A stretch of DNA of 50,048 nucleotides, taken from the NCBI GenBank assembly GCA_017995215.1, contig JAGOJH010000009.1, positions 1 to 50,048 on the forward strand. The letters are read 5' to 3'. Position 1 is the first letter of the stretch. Each line of letters opens with the position of its first letter. Below the pieces are notes generated by a model, which saw nothing but the letters and a program-made list of their open reading frames with translations, was not told the origin of the DNA and did not search any database. Positions 34,804-42,867 of the stretch are shown here, in pieces. Both the position numbers and the translations under genes were made by a program. This DNA is from Thermoclostridium sp. (GTDB lineage: Bacteria; Bacillota; Clostridia; DSM-8532).

Positions 34804-35604
34804 TTAAGTCAACAGACGCTCGTATTCTTTTTTTAAGCGGCCCTCGCAAAGCAATACAGATTTTCGGGCGAGCGCCTCCATGCTGTCTAAAAAGCCGGAG
34901 CCCAGTGGAAAATCCCTGTGAATCATCGACAGCTCGGTACACCCGAGAATGATGGCCTGCGCTCCGTTTTTCCGCAGTTCTGTTTCCACCAGGTTGAAAT
35001 CTTCCATTTTCACAGGCTGGTTGGCCTTAATGCTGCCATAGATGATATCCATCACGCGCCTTTGACTTTCCACCGAAGGTTCAACCACGCTTATTCCCTG
35101 CTGCTTCAACCCTTCCCTGAAAAAACCGCTGGAGATGGTCCCATCGGTGGCCATCAAACCAACCCTTTGGATGCCTTCCTGCTTCAGGCAGACGGCTGTT
35201 TCTTCAATCATGTTGATAACCGGTGCCTTAATCCCCTGCTGCAGCTGCTGATAAAAATAATAAGCGGTTACACAGGGTATTGCAATATAGTCTACTTGAT
35301 GATCCGCCAGTTGGTTTCCAACCTGTATGATCCTTTCAAGAGGGCTTTTGCTGCTTTTCCCGACGATGAAGCTTGTCCTGTCGGGTGTATCGGGCCTGTT
35401 GAATATAATCATTGGTATGTGTTCACAATCAGCCTGGGCATCGGTCATTCGAACCACCAGTTCCATGAAATATGCCGTTGCCAGCGGGCCCATTCCTCCA
35501 ATAACACCTAGCTCTTTCGTAAATTTTCCCCCTTTTGGTGATGGTATTTTCTGTTTTTGTACAACTGTGGTAAAACCATTATTCCCAGGAACGCTTCCAG
35601 TCAT
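34804..35604 (-). CDS. Aspartate/glutamate racemase family protein with altered first cysteine motif
   Basis: A family protein of up to 266 residues. The N-terminal GVIGGMGPLATAYFMELV is typical of aspartate racemases. The two catalytic cysteines are present: the first in AIPCVTAYYFY (usually PCNTAHYF, so Asn and His are replaced by Val and Tyr), the second in LGCTELSM. Racemases of this family invert the alpha carbon of Asp or Glu without cofactor. Next to an adenylation enzyme it may supply a D-amino acid for surface attachment. The start is doubtful: ATG 35604 has no ribosome-binding site, while AAAAGGGGG precedes an ACG codon at 35520, exactly where homologs begin (TKELGVIGG). The ACG may be a mutated or non-standard start. 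Confidence 0.82.
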   Translation of the reverse strand: MTGSVPGNNGFTTVVQKQKIPSPKGGKFTKELGVIGGMGPLATAYFMELVVRMTDAQADCEHIPMIIFNRPDTPDRTSFIVGKSSKSPLERIIQVGNQLADHQVDYIAIPCVTAYYFYQQLQQGIKAPVINMIEETAVCLKQEGIQRVGLMATDGTISSGFFREGLKQQGISVVEPSVESQRRVMDIIYGSIKANQPVKMEDFNLVETELRKNGAQAIILGCTELSMIHRDFPLGSGFLDSMEALARKSVLLCEGRLKKEYERLLT

Positions 35605-35642
35605 TCAAAACTGGGCTGGAAGCAGCTTTTACCCGCTGATAC

Positions 35643-37310
35643 TTAATCACTCTCGCGCAGCGCAATGATTTCTTCGGTAGGCTGTGCTTCGGTTTCCGGG
35701 TATTTTTCCTTGTCGTAACGGTAATAGTAATCATTCTTTCCCACAAGTTTTGAAAACGCATCTGTTTCTTCAGTGGTTAGCATGAAGGAGACAAAATATA
35801 CCCTATGAGGGCAGGCATCAAAATGGTACCAGCCTTCGCCGTAATTTACCATATGCCAGTAATGCCGGGTTTCATCCCCAATAGATGCCCTTTCCACACT
35901 TAATGTCTGAACTCCTATCTTATCCAGCAGCAAATGCGACAGAGAATAGTAGGTGAAGCAATCTCCCACACCTCGGACAATGCCATTTTGGGCTTCTTTC
36001 ATCCAGTCGGATTTATCAGATGTCCCAGTATATAAAACATGCCTGTTAACATATTGATAAACCGCAAATGTCTTTTCCAGTGCAGTCATCTCATCGGTGA
36101 TAATCTTCGCCAGAACTTCATCGGCCAGTTGGTCCAGTTCTTCTCGTGTGACCGTTTGTTCCATCATTGTAATGGTGATCTCTACCTCGGTTTTGTTGCC
36201 GGAAGAATCAACAGCAGAGTAGAATACCGGGTATTCTCCGGCCACCTTCAGGTTCACCTGGCTGCTGTCAACGGTTATTGCCACTTCCCCATCCTTGTTA
36301 TCTTCGGCATAAACGCCCTTTTTATAGGATACGGGCACACCAATATAGGCCATGGCTTTTTTTGCACCATAAATGTGCGGCGGCTCAAGGTCAGGCTGAA
36401 GGTTCAGGCTGGTTTCCAGCAAGGTTTTATTCCCGCCTGCGTCGGTTAAAACGATGGTAACCGGTTGCTCCCCTTGATGGTTGAAATCAGGCTCTGCCTG
36501 ATAAGCAACCGATACCTCGGTTTTATCCTGAACATCCTGGGTGAAGGTAACGGCTGCAACCGGCGTTCCCAGGAAGCCGTCCTGTTGAACCACAGTTGCA
36601 GCAGGGGGGATCGTGTCGACCACCTCTACGGTGGAATCGCAAACAATCCCGTCAATGTTCAATTGAACCGGATAGCTGCCAATTTGGCTTAAATTAAGGG
36701 TATCGCCCACTAAAGTGATATTGTCGGCTGTAACCTCCGGTTTCAGGAAATCCGCCATCACAAGCTCTGTCGAGCCCACTTCAACCTGAAGCATATTCAC
36801 TGCTTTGGAAATTCTCAGGGTGGTTTCATACTCGCTGATGTTTCCTGAACTGTCGGTTAAAACCAGCGTAACAGGCTGTATATTCGGCTTTGACATATCA
36901 GGGGCGTTTTTGTATGTAACTGTTACATCTGTAGCATCGGTAATGCTTGAAAAAAAGTCTTCAGGCTTGATCTCTTCTGCCTGTGTCAAATCGATGGGCT
37001 GAACCTCACCGGTTGGAGCTGTTGTATCGATGATTTGCAGCATGGACTTAAAACTTCTTTTGCCGAGCCGAATTTCAACATCATATACCCCGGGGTTGTT
37101 CATCGGAATTGTGGACAAATCTGTAACAAAGCTGGCTTCACGTTTTGCATTCTTAAAGAACAGCGATGCCGCCGGGTAATCCGAACCAGCCTCTATCGTA
37201 ACAGTTTCGACAACACTCTTGCTGCCTACAAGGAAAATCAGTACTACAATCTCTATGACCAGAAAAACAAATAGGAACTTCATAACTTGTTTTTTCTGCA
37301 GATGTTTCAA
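35643..37310 (-). CDS. Exported Ig-like repeat protein with C-terminal transglutaminase-like domain
   Basis: A 555-residue extracytoplasmic protein. A membrane helix (about 9-30) is followed by four or so Ig/HYR-like beta modules, each marked by IDTTAPTG, VDTIPPAA, LEPPHIYG, and DSSGN, DAGGN or DSSGNKTEV. The C-terminal transglutaminase-like fold (about 395-530) has Cys in RGVGDCFTYYSLSHLLL, His in RHYWHMVNYG and Asp in WYHFDACP. Such domains cleave or cross-link peptides at the cell surface. Start is TTG 37310 after GAGGTGGG; the next ATG lacks a site. First gene of the seven-gene dlt-like operon, so it may act on the same surface polymer or on its protein partner. Confidence 0.87.
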   Translation of the reverse strand: MKHLQKKQVMKFLFVFLVIEIVVLIFLVGSKSVVETVTIEAGSDYPAASLFFKNAKREASFVTDLSTIPMNNPGVYDVEIRLGKRSFKSMLQIIDTTAPTGEVQPIDLTQAEEIKPEDFFSSITDATDVTVTYKNAPDMSKPNIQPVTLVLTDSSGNISEYETTLRISKAVNMLQVEVGSTELVMADFLKPEVTADNITLVGDTLNLSQIGSYPVQLNIDGIVCDSTVEVVDTIPPAATVVQQDGFLGTPVAAVTFTQDVQDKTEVSVAYQAEPDFNHQGEQPVTIVLTDAGGNKTLLETSLNLQPDLEPPHIYGAKKAMAYIGVPVSYKKGVYAEDNKDGEVAITVDSSQVNLKVAGEYPVFYSAVDSSGNKTEVEITITMMEQTVTREELDQLADEVLAKIITDEMTALEKTFAVYQYVNRHVLYTGTSDKSDWMKEAQNGIVRGVGDCFTYYSLSHLLLDKIGVQTLSVERASIGDETRHYWHMVNYGEGWYHFDACPHRVYFVSFMLTTEETDAFSKLVGKNDYYYRYDKEKYPETEAQPTEEIIALRESD

Positions 37311-37505
37311 TTTACCCACCTCAATACTGCCTGTAGATGCTTTACATGTATTCACAGCCGGTTAAGCAATAGAAGGAGCTTTATAAACATCGAACCCCAC
37401 CATGCATTCCCCGCCTGCAGCATGAAAGCAACTGAACCCTTTCTGCTCATTTAAACTCGCGGCAAAAATAATGCCACGTTCTATAATAACATATCAGCAG
37501 AATCT

Positions 37506-37534
37506 ATTCTATATGTTTTTCTTTCCTTGAACAA
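37506..37534 (-). promoter_or_regulatory. Possible promoter of the dlt-like operon
   Basis: On the minus strand TTGTTC (37534-37529) and TAGAAT (37511-37506) are 17 bases apart, about 190 bases before the TTG start at 37310. The -35 box is only a partial match, so this is tentative. The rest of this 452-base spacer holds a dispersed repeat copy and no gene. Confidence 0.35.
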
Positions 37535-37545
37535 CCCTCTTTTTT

Positions 37546-37641
37546 GTTACTGATCACAGGTAAGCAGCAGTAACCTTTCATCCTGAACGAAGTGAAGGAT
37601 CTCGTACTACTCCTGACAAGATCCTTCGCTGTGCTCAGGAT
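37546..37641 (-). repeat. Dispersed intergenic repeat, copy 4 (inverted orientation)
   Basis: The reverse complement runs tcctgagcacagcgaaggat, then agatccttcacttcgttcag, then a ctgcttacctgtgatcagta module, matching copies at 5698-5783 and 41714-41796. On this strand it reads tcatcctgaacgaagtgaag and aagatccttcgctgtgctca, so the imperfect palindrome is clear. Confidence 0.8.
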
Positions 37642-37762
37642 GACATCGCTGTGCTCAGAATAAAACACATACCTCTGTTGCGAGACCCTGTGTTATATAG
37701 AAAGCTAACCAGCACGATAGCGTCACTTCCTGATACCGGATACTCTTATTGAAAGGCCGTTT

Positions 37763-40639
37763 CTATACTCCATTCAACACGGTTTTCAGGTATCTTCCCG
37801 TGTGTGAGGCTTCCACTGCTGCTACCTGCTCCGGGGTGCCTTCTGCAACGATATATCCGCCGCCGTTTCCGCCTTCGGGCCCGAGGTCGATGATATAGTC
37901 CGCCGATTTGATCACATCCAGGTGATGCTCGATGACGATCACCGAGTGCCCGCTGTCCACCAGCCGGTTCAGGCAGTCCAACAGCTTCTGAATATCGGAC
38001 AGATGCAGGCCCGTTGTCGGCTCATCGAGAATATACAGGTTACGTGTGCCTCGCTTAATCTTTGACAGCTCATAGGCCAGTTTCACCCTTTGAGCCTCTC
38101 CGCCGGAAAGGGTCGTGGCGCTTTGCCCCAGCCGAAGGTATCCCAACCCCAGCTCGTTCATGATGCCAAGCTTGTGCTTCAGGTAGCTGTTGCCCTTGAA
38201 AAATTCCAGTGCCTCCTCAACGGTCATCTCCAGGATCTCAGCAATGTTGCGGCCTTGTACCTTGATTTCAAGCCCTTCATCCGAGAACCGCATGCCCTTG
38301 CACACCGGGCAGATCGTTTCGATATCGGCCATAAACTGCAGGTTTGTGACGATGATGCCGTCTCCGGCACAATGCTCACAGCGGGTACCGTTCGCATGGG
38401 TGAGGCTGAAATCGATGGCCTGATAACCCCGTTCGATGGCATCGGGCTGCTTGGCGAACAGATCCCGGATCTTATCATACAGACCGATATACGTAGCCGG
38501 ATTTGACTTGCTGTTTCTGCCGATGGGGGTTTGATCGATGTTGATCACATTGCTTATCAGCTCCGCACCAAACAGGAAATCGTGCTCTCCGGCGGCGATT
38601 CGCGCCCCTGTTTTGTCTATTTTAAGCTGCTTGGACAAAATTTCATTGATAAGCGAGCTCTTGCCGGAGCCGGACACACCCGTAATGCAAATAAAAACAT
38701 CAAGTGGAATATCCAGATCAACGTTTTTGAGGTTGTTCTCGCGGGCTCCCTGAATGGACAGGAAGGTATCCCCCAACTGCCGCCTTTGCTTCGGAACCGG
38801 GATGTATGCTTCTCCCGAAAGATAACGGCCTGTAGCGGACTGCGGTGCGTTCATGATATCCTCGGCCTGCCCGCAGGCAACGATATTCCCTCCGTGGATA
38901 CCCGGCCCTGGGCCGATTTCGATGATGTAGTCCGCGTTTTTAATCGTATCCATATCATGTTCTACGACGATAACGGTGTTGCCGATATCCCGCAGCTTCT
39001 TCATGGTATTAATCACCTTGTCGGAGTCTCGCGGGTGCAGGCCGATGCTTGGTTCATCCATTACATACAGCATTCCCATGAGCTCGCTGGAGATCTGTGT
39101 GGACATTTTGATGCGCTGCATCTCTCCGCCCGAAATGCTGTCGCTTCTTCTGCTGAGGTTGATATAATGCAGCCCGATGTCAATTAACAGGCGCAGACGC
39201 GTTGTGATCTCACGGATCACCGTCATAGCCACCTCTCGTTTATCTTCGTCAAAGGTTAACGATTCCAGGAAAGCAAGAACTTCGGGCAGCTGCATACGGC
39301 TAAGCTCGTCTATGTTCTTTCCGCCTACTGTCACCTGAAGTCTTTGCTTTTTCAGTCTTGCCCCATGGCACTCCGGGCATAGCTTTTCAATCATGCATTC
39401 CTTAATAAAGGTTGGCTCAAAGGCTTCGGTGGTGGAAGATTTGTGAATATAATGCTTGTACCAGCTTTCAAACTCGGGGACAAAACCCCTGAAATGCCGA
39501 TCCCTGCCGGTGATCCAATTCTTCTTCTTCGCATCCGGTGGCTGAATCATCTTCACCGTTTCTCCCTTGGTTCCGTAGAAAAGCAGTTCATGAATCTCTT
39601 TGGGCAACAGGTGAAAGGGAGTATCCAGGCTGAAGCCATACTTCTGGGAGAGACTGTACATGATGACCCCCCTGTAGCTGTCCTTGCCCGAGGTATTGTA
39701 CACGGTGTTTTTTAACGCCCCCTGGTTGATGCTTTTTTCAGGAGCGACAACGAGAAACCTGGGCTCCACAACATAGGACATGCCGACGCCCATACAGGTG
39801 TGACAAGCGCTGCCCGGTGAGTTAAATGAAAAGTGGAACGGCTGCATTTCACACAAGGTGTAATGATGCTCCGGGCAGCCCAGCCCTTCATAAAACTTCG
39901 GATCCACCCCTCCAATGATTTCCACCCGCAGCATGATGTCTTCTTCCAGCGCAGCCATTGCTGCATCGATGGACTTTGCCAGTTGAATATAGATATCACT
40001 TTTCAGTGTGAAGCGGTCAATCACCAGTTCAATATGATAGTCCGCAGACTCGTCCAGTTCCCGCTTTTCTGCCAGTGAAAAGGGCTCTCCATCGACGAGA
40101 AGGTTTTTATATCCCTTCTGCCGCAACTGATTGAAGGTATACTCGTAATCCTCCCCAAACACCTTATACACCGGTGCACGAAGCTCACATTTTGTTCCCA
40201 CCGGCAGGGATGAAATATGCTCGGCGATCTGCGCTGCGGACAACTGCTTCAGCGGATGCCCGCAGACCGGGCAGGTGCCTGTACCCGCTGTAGAATACAA
40301 CAACCGCAGATAATCGTTGATATCTGTAACAGTACCCACCGTTGAGCGCGGGTTGTTGTTGCTCTTTTTCTGCTCGATGGCAATTACCGGGGACAACCCC
40401 TTCACGGAATCGACCTTCGCCTTTTTCAGCTGCGTAATACGACTTTTTGCAAAGTTTGAGATGGAATCGAGGAAACGCCTCTGCCCCTCACCATAAAGCA
40501 CATCAAAGGCCAGCGAGGATTTTCCCGATCCTGACACCCCGGTGATGACCGTCAGTTTGTCGCGAGGGATCTCCACCGAGATGTTTTTCAGATTGTTTTG
40601 TTTTGCTCCGGATATTTCAATTGATGTACGAACAGACAT
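37763..40639 (-). CDS. UvrA-family ABC protein (full-size UvrA paralog)
   Basis: A 958-residue UvrA-family protein. First half: Walker A GVSGSGKSS (34-42), IEQKKSNNNPRSTVGTVTD, zinc pair CPVCGHP, an inserted UvrB/DNA-contact-like region (about 140-300), LSRRSDSISGGEMQRIK in place of the usual LSGGE signature, and MLYVMDEPSIGLHPRD. Second half: GVSGSGKSS, CEHCAGDG...CPVCKGMR, LSGGEAQRVKLA and LDEPTTGLHLSD. Length fits repair UvrA, but the GVSG Walker loop, NNNPRSTVGTVTD and the SISGGEMQ signature depart from housekeeping UvrA, so I call it a paralog. Start ATG 40639 follows AAGGAGATATTT. The nucleotidyltransferase gene lies upstream on the same strand. It is the second UvrA-like gene in this window. 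Confidence 0.9.
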   Translation of the reverse strand: MSVRTSIEISGAKQNNLKNISVEIPRDKLTVITGVSGSGKSSLAFDVLYGEGQRRFLDSISNFAKSRITQLKKAKVDSVKGLSPVIAIEQKKSNNNPRSTVGTVTDINDYLRLLYSTAGTGTCPVCGHPLKQLSAAQIAEHISSLPVGTKCELRAPVYKVFGEDYEYTFNQLRQKGYKNLLVDGEPFSLAEKRELDESADYHIELVIDRFTLKSDIYIQLAKSIDAAMAALEEDIMLRVEIIGGVDPKFYEGLGCPEHHYTLCEMQPFHFSFNSPGSACHTCMGVGMSYVVEPRFLVVAPEKSINQGALKNTVYNTSGKDSYRGVIMYSLSQKYGFSLDTPFHLLPKEIHELLFYGTKGETVKMIQPPDAKKKNWITGRDRHFRGFVPEFESWYKHYIHKSSTTEAFEPTFIKECMIEKLCPECHGARLKKQRLQVTVGGKNIDELSRMQLPEVLAFLESLTFDEDKREVAMTVIREITTRLRLLIDIGLHYINLSRRSDSISGGEMQRIKMSTQISSELMGMLYVMDEPSIGLHPRDSDKVINTMKKLRDIGNTVIVVEHDMDTIKNADYIIEIGPGPGIHGGNIVACGQAEDIMNAPQSATGRYLSGEAYIPVPKQRRQLGDTFLSIQGARENNLKNVDLDIPLDVFICITGVSGSGKSSLINEILSKQLKIDKTGARIAAGEHDFLFGAELISNVINIDQTPIGRNSKSNPATYIGLYDKIRDLFAKQPDAIERGYQAIDFSLTHANGTRCEHCAGDGIIVTNLQFMADIETICPVCKGMRFSDEGLEIKVQGRNIAEILEMTVEEALEFFKGNSYLKHKLGIMNELGLGYLRLGQSATTLSGGEAQRVKLAYELSKIKRGTRNLYILDEPTTGLHLSDIQKLLDCLNRLVDSGHSVIVIEHHLDVIKSADYIIDLGPEGGNGGGYIVAEGTPEQVAAVEASHTGRYLKTVLNGV

Positions 40640-40677
40640 AAATATCTCCTTTCCTGACCTTGACCAGAGGGCGGGGC

Positions 40678-40718
40678 CCAGGTCCCCTGGCGTTATTTTG
40701 ACCACCCGGGGCACCTGG
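40678..40718 (-). repeat. GC-rich 13-bp hairpin between nucleotidyltransferase and UvrA-paralog genes
   Basis: Stem segments ccaggt/acctgg (40678-40683, 40713-40718), cccc/gggg (40684-40687, 40708-40711) and tgg/cca (40688-40690, 40702-40704) form a long, nearly perfect hairpin with an A/T-rich loop. No T-run follows. It may be a mobile palindromic repeat or an mRNA stabiliser in the intercistronic gap. Confidence 0.6.
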
Positions 40719-40731
40719 CTTCCCTGCTGGC

Positions 40732-41646
40732 TTATGGTATATACAGGTATCCAATTTCCTCAACAGCCTTTTTCCCTCGGGCAGTGATCCGGATGATTTG
40801 CGACACTCTTTCCAGCACACCCTTCTCCACCAGAAATTCAAACATTTCCACAATATAGTGAGGCTCCAGCCTGAAATACCGGGACAGCATCGTAATGGTT
40901 TTGATCTCCTGGTCGGCCATGTAAGTGATAACAGGCTTTTGAATGATATCTAAATGCCTTTCCAGGTATGCATCAATCTTTTCCAGGCCTGCGATGATTT
41001 CCTCTTCACTGAGCAGATGAGTCATACCATCCCGGTAAAAGGGGAGAATCACCTCTGGGTTCATCTGCAGGGCTTTCTGAATAGAATTGCGGGAGAACGG
41101 TATTCCCGCCAGACACATTTCCATGCGCGCGATGGGTTCGGCTGCCTTCAGCAGAAAATACTGTGCATATACCGGATCCTTCCTGACTGTCAGCCACTTT
41201 TTAACCTTGTCATACAGCCCTATCAGCTCTCCGGCCATCGTGAACATCGCCAGGGCCATATCATCGCTGCCGATGTTTTTACACTCTTCAAAATATTCGG
41301 TAAGGCTTTCATCGCTGCTGTATACGATTTTCCCGTTTGAAATATAGGACTGGAACCACGACCCTCCGATATTGCCTTCGATAACACGTTTAAACGCGCT
41401 TCTGACGATCAGTGAAACATTGATAGTAATTCCATCTTCAACAATGCAATAGCTTTCATTCTTCAGCACCTGGTCACGAACAATAACGGTCATGTCGATA
41501 TCACTTTTTTCCCAAACCACATCATAGGCCAGACTTCCGCTGACAATTACCGCGATGACAGCAGGGTCATCTTTTACCTTGTCGATGAAGCTTTGAACCG
41601 CGGCCATATACCTTTGCTTCAGTGCCTCCTGTGTTTTTTGATCCAT
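40732..41646 (-). CDS. Nucleotidyltransferase fused to a C-terminal winged-helix domain
   Basis: A 304-residue protein. The N-terminal polymerase-beta-type nucleotidyltransferase domain has VSGSLAYDVVWEKSDIDMTV (GS followed by DxD) near residues 36-55. A helical middle part (120-230) resembles substrate-binding helices of aminoglycoside- or nucleotide-modifying members. The C-terminal 60 residues (TMLSRYFRLEPHYIVEMFEFLVEKGVLERVSQIIRIT) look like a winged-helix domain. The family transfers NMP groups to drugs, proteins or RNA; the target here is unknown. ATG 41646 follows GGAGG with six-base spacing. It lies upstream of a UvrA paralog, a pairing that suggests drug response or stress function. 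Confidence 0.8.
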   Translation of the reverse strand: MDQKTQEALKQRYMAAVQSFIDKVKDDPAVIAVIVSGSLAYDVVWEKSDIDMTVIVRDQVLKNESYCIVEDGITINVSLIVRSAFKRVIEGNIGGSWFQSYISNGKIVYSSDESLTEYFEECKNIGSDDMALAMFTMAGELIGLYDKVKKWLTVRKDPVYAQYFLLKAAEPIARMEMCLAGIPFSRNSIQKALQMNPEVILPFYRDGMTHLLSEEEIIAGLEKIDAYLERHLDIIQKPVITYMADQEIKTITMLSRYFRLEPHYIVEMFEFLVEKGVLERVSQIIRITARGKKAVEEIGYLYIP

Positions 41647-41713
41647 TTTCATCCTCCTTCACACTTCATTCAGAGGTCTTTCCCAGCGCGCAAAGTTGGT
41701 TTTTTCAGCCCGC

Positions 41714-41796
41714 GTGAAGGATCTGTCGGGAGTAATAAGAGATCCTTCACTTCGTTTAGGATGACAGGCTGCGACTGCTTGCCTGGGGACAGTAAC
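41714..41796 (+). repeat. Dispersed intergenic repeat, copy 5
   Basis: Runs gtgaaggatctgtcgggagt, then agatccttcacttcgtttag, then gatgacaggctgcgactgct and a cctg-cagtaac end. It is the cleanest copy of the family and includes an imperfect palindrome (gtgaaggatct with agatccttcac). It lies in the divergent spacer between the nucleotidyltransferase and AraC genes. Confidence 0.85.
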
Positions 41797-41885
41797 ACCC
41801 AACTTTATGTCACCCTGGGAAACTAAAAAAAACATTTGTTTGCGTTCACTGGGTATGGTAAAATTATACTAAACTCAGTTTTCAG

Positions 41886-41928
41886 TTACCGGACAAAAAT
41901 TGCGGTATTACCAGACAGAAATTGCTGT
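41886..41928 (+). promoter_or_regulatory. Tandem 21-bp direct repeat, likely AraC-type operator
   Basis: Two 21-base units (41886-41906 and 41908-41928) start ttacc and share gaca and aaattgc; 18 of 21 bases are identical and the period is 22, two helix turns. AraC-family proteins bind direct-repeat half-sites at this spacing. The site ends 14 bases before the AraC-type start, which fits autorepression. Confidence 0.65.
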
Positions 41929-41942
41929 CTTGCAAGAGGGTT

Positions 41943-42833
41943 ATGGAAAACTATCTTTTACAGATCATCAAAGACACCACGGAATACATCGAACAGAATA
42001 TCCTGGAGGCTGTGAACCTCGACAGCATTTCAGAGCATGTGAACCTTTCGAAGTTCCATCTGCTGCGCATCTGGAAGGGCGCAACGGCAACAGGCCTGAT
42101 GGAATATGTGCGCAGAAGGCGCATTGCCCTGTCCCTGGGGGATCTGCTGCACAGTAAAAACAGCCTCGAATTCATCTCGTCGAAGTATTCCTTTGGCTGC
42201 GAACGTTCCTATAATCGGGTTTTTACCGAGGAGTTCGGGCTTTCTCCCGGGAAATGGCGCAAAAAACCCTGTCCGTTAAACATCCTTGATCGCTTTAATG
42301 CCGATTTCATGAACTGCGCCGGGGATGGGCTTGTCTTTATGAAATCCACCACGGTTCTGCCCGCTTTTTCGCTGGCAGGGCGTGAATATTCCATTCACAC
42401 CGCGGATAATATGGAAAACCAAACTGCAAACAGGTATGGTGTAGATTTCTTTTATAAAGATCGCAACAGAATTATCAACCCTGTACAGAAAAACATCTAT
42501 ATTGGGTTCACCAGTGTTCCTGAAAAGGATGACGGGGTTACGCTGTATATGCCTTCTGTTCAGATCGACCAAAACAGCATTATTCCGCCAGATATGACAA
42601 CAAGAAGGGTTCACGCTCACAAGTACGGTGTTTTCACCTATATGGGCCCACACAGCCCTGAAGAAATTTCTGCAGCCACGCTTGGGAAGCTGTGGAATTA
42701 CATCTTCGAGATCTGGATGCCCACCATTCTATTCAATCTAAAGGAAATCTTCAGCTTCGAGCAGATCAATTACGCAAAATGTAACAGGCATTACTGCGAA
42801 TGTGAACTGTACTATCCAATTTCCGTCCTGTAA
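41943..42833 (+). CDS. AraC-family regulator with GyrI-like effector domain
   Basis: A 296-residue regulator. The N-terminal AraC DNA-binding domain (about 5-105) has two helix-turn-helix units (NLDSISEHVNLSKFHLLRIWKGATATGLMEYVRRRR and EFISSKYSFGCERSYNRVFTEEFGLSPGKWRK). The C-terminal half (about 125-296) resembles the GyrI/BmrR-like effector-binding fold (YIGFTSVPEKDDG, RRVHAHKYGVFTYMGP), which binds small hydrophobic or drug-like ligands. ATG 41943 is used; a TTG at 41922 would start inside the direct-repeat operator and lacks a ribosome-binding site. Two direct repeats just upstream suggest autoregulation. It is near genes of UvrA-like and nucleotidyltransferase type, consistent with a drug-response neighbourhood. 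Confidence 0.87.
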   Translation: MENYLLQIIKDTTEYIEQNILEAVNLDSISEHVNLSKFHLLRIWKGATATGLMEYVRRRRIALSLGDLLHSKNSLEFISSKYSFGCERSYNRVFTEEFGLSPGKWRKKPCPLNILDRFNADFMNCAGDGLVFMKSTTVLPAFSLAGREYSIHTADNMENQTANRYGVDFFYKDRNRIINPVQKNIYIGFTSVPEKDDGVTLYMPSVQIDQNSIIPPDMTTRRVHAHKYGVFTYMGPHSPEEISAATLGKLWNYIFEIWMPTILFNLKEIFSFEQINYAKCNRHYCECELYYPISVL

Positions 42834-42867
42834 ACTCCCTCATAGCTTTGCTTTCGAAAGTGCCGGT

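Noticed and set aside
34918..39187. Several long plus-strand open frames opposite the racemase, transglutaminase and UvrA-paralog genes
   Set aside because: They are antisense shadows: no ribosome-binding sites, no recognisable domains, and the minus-strand frames encode clear families.
37763..40639. Housekeeping UvrA
   Set aside because: Length fits, but the first Walker A (GVSGSGKS), the NNNPRSTVGTVTD segment and the SISGGEMQ signature differ from repair UvrA; paralog preferred, not certain.
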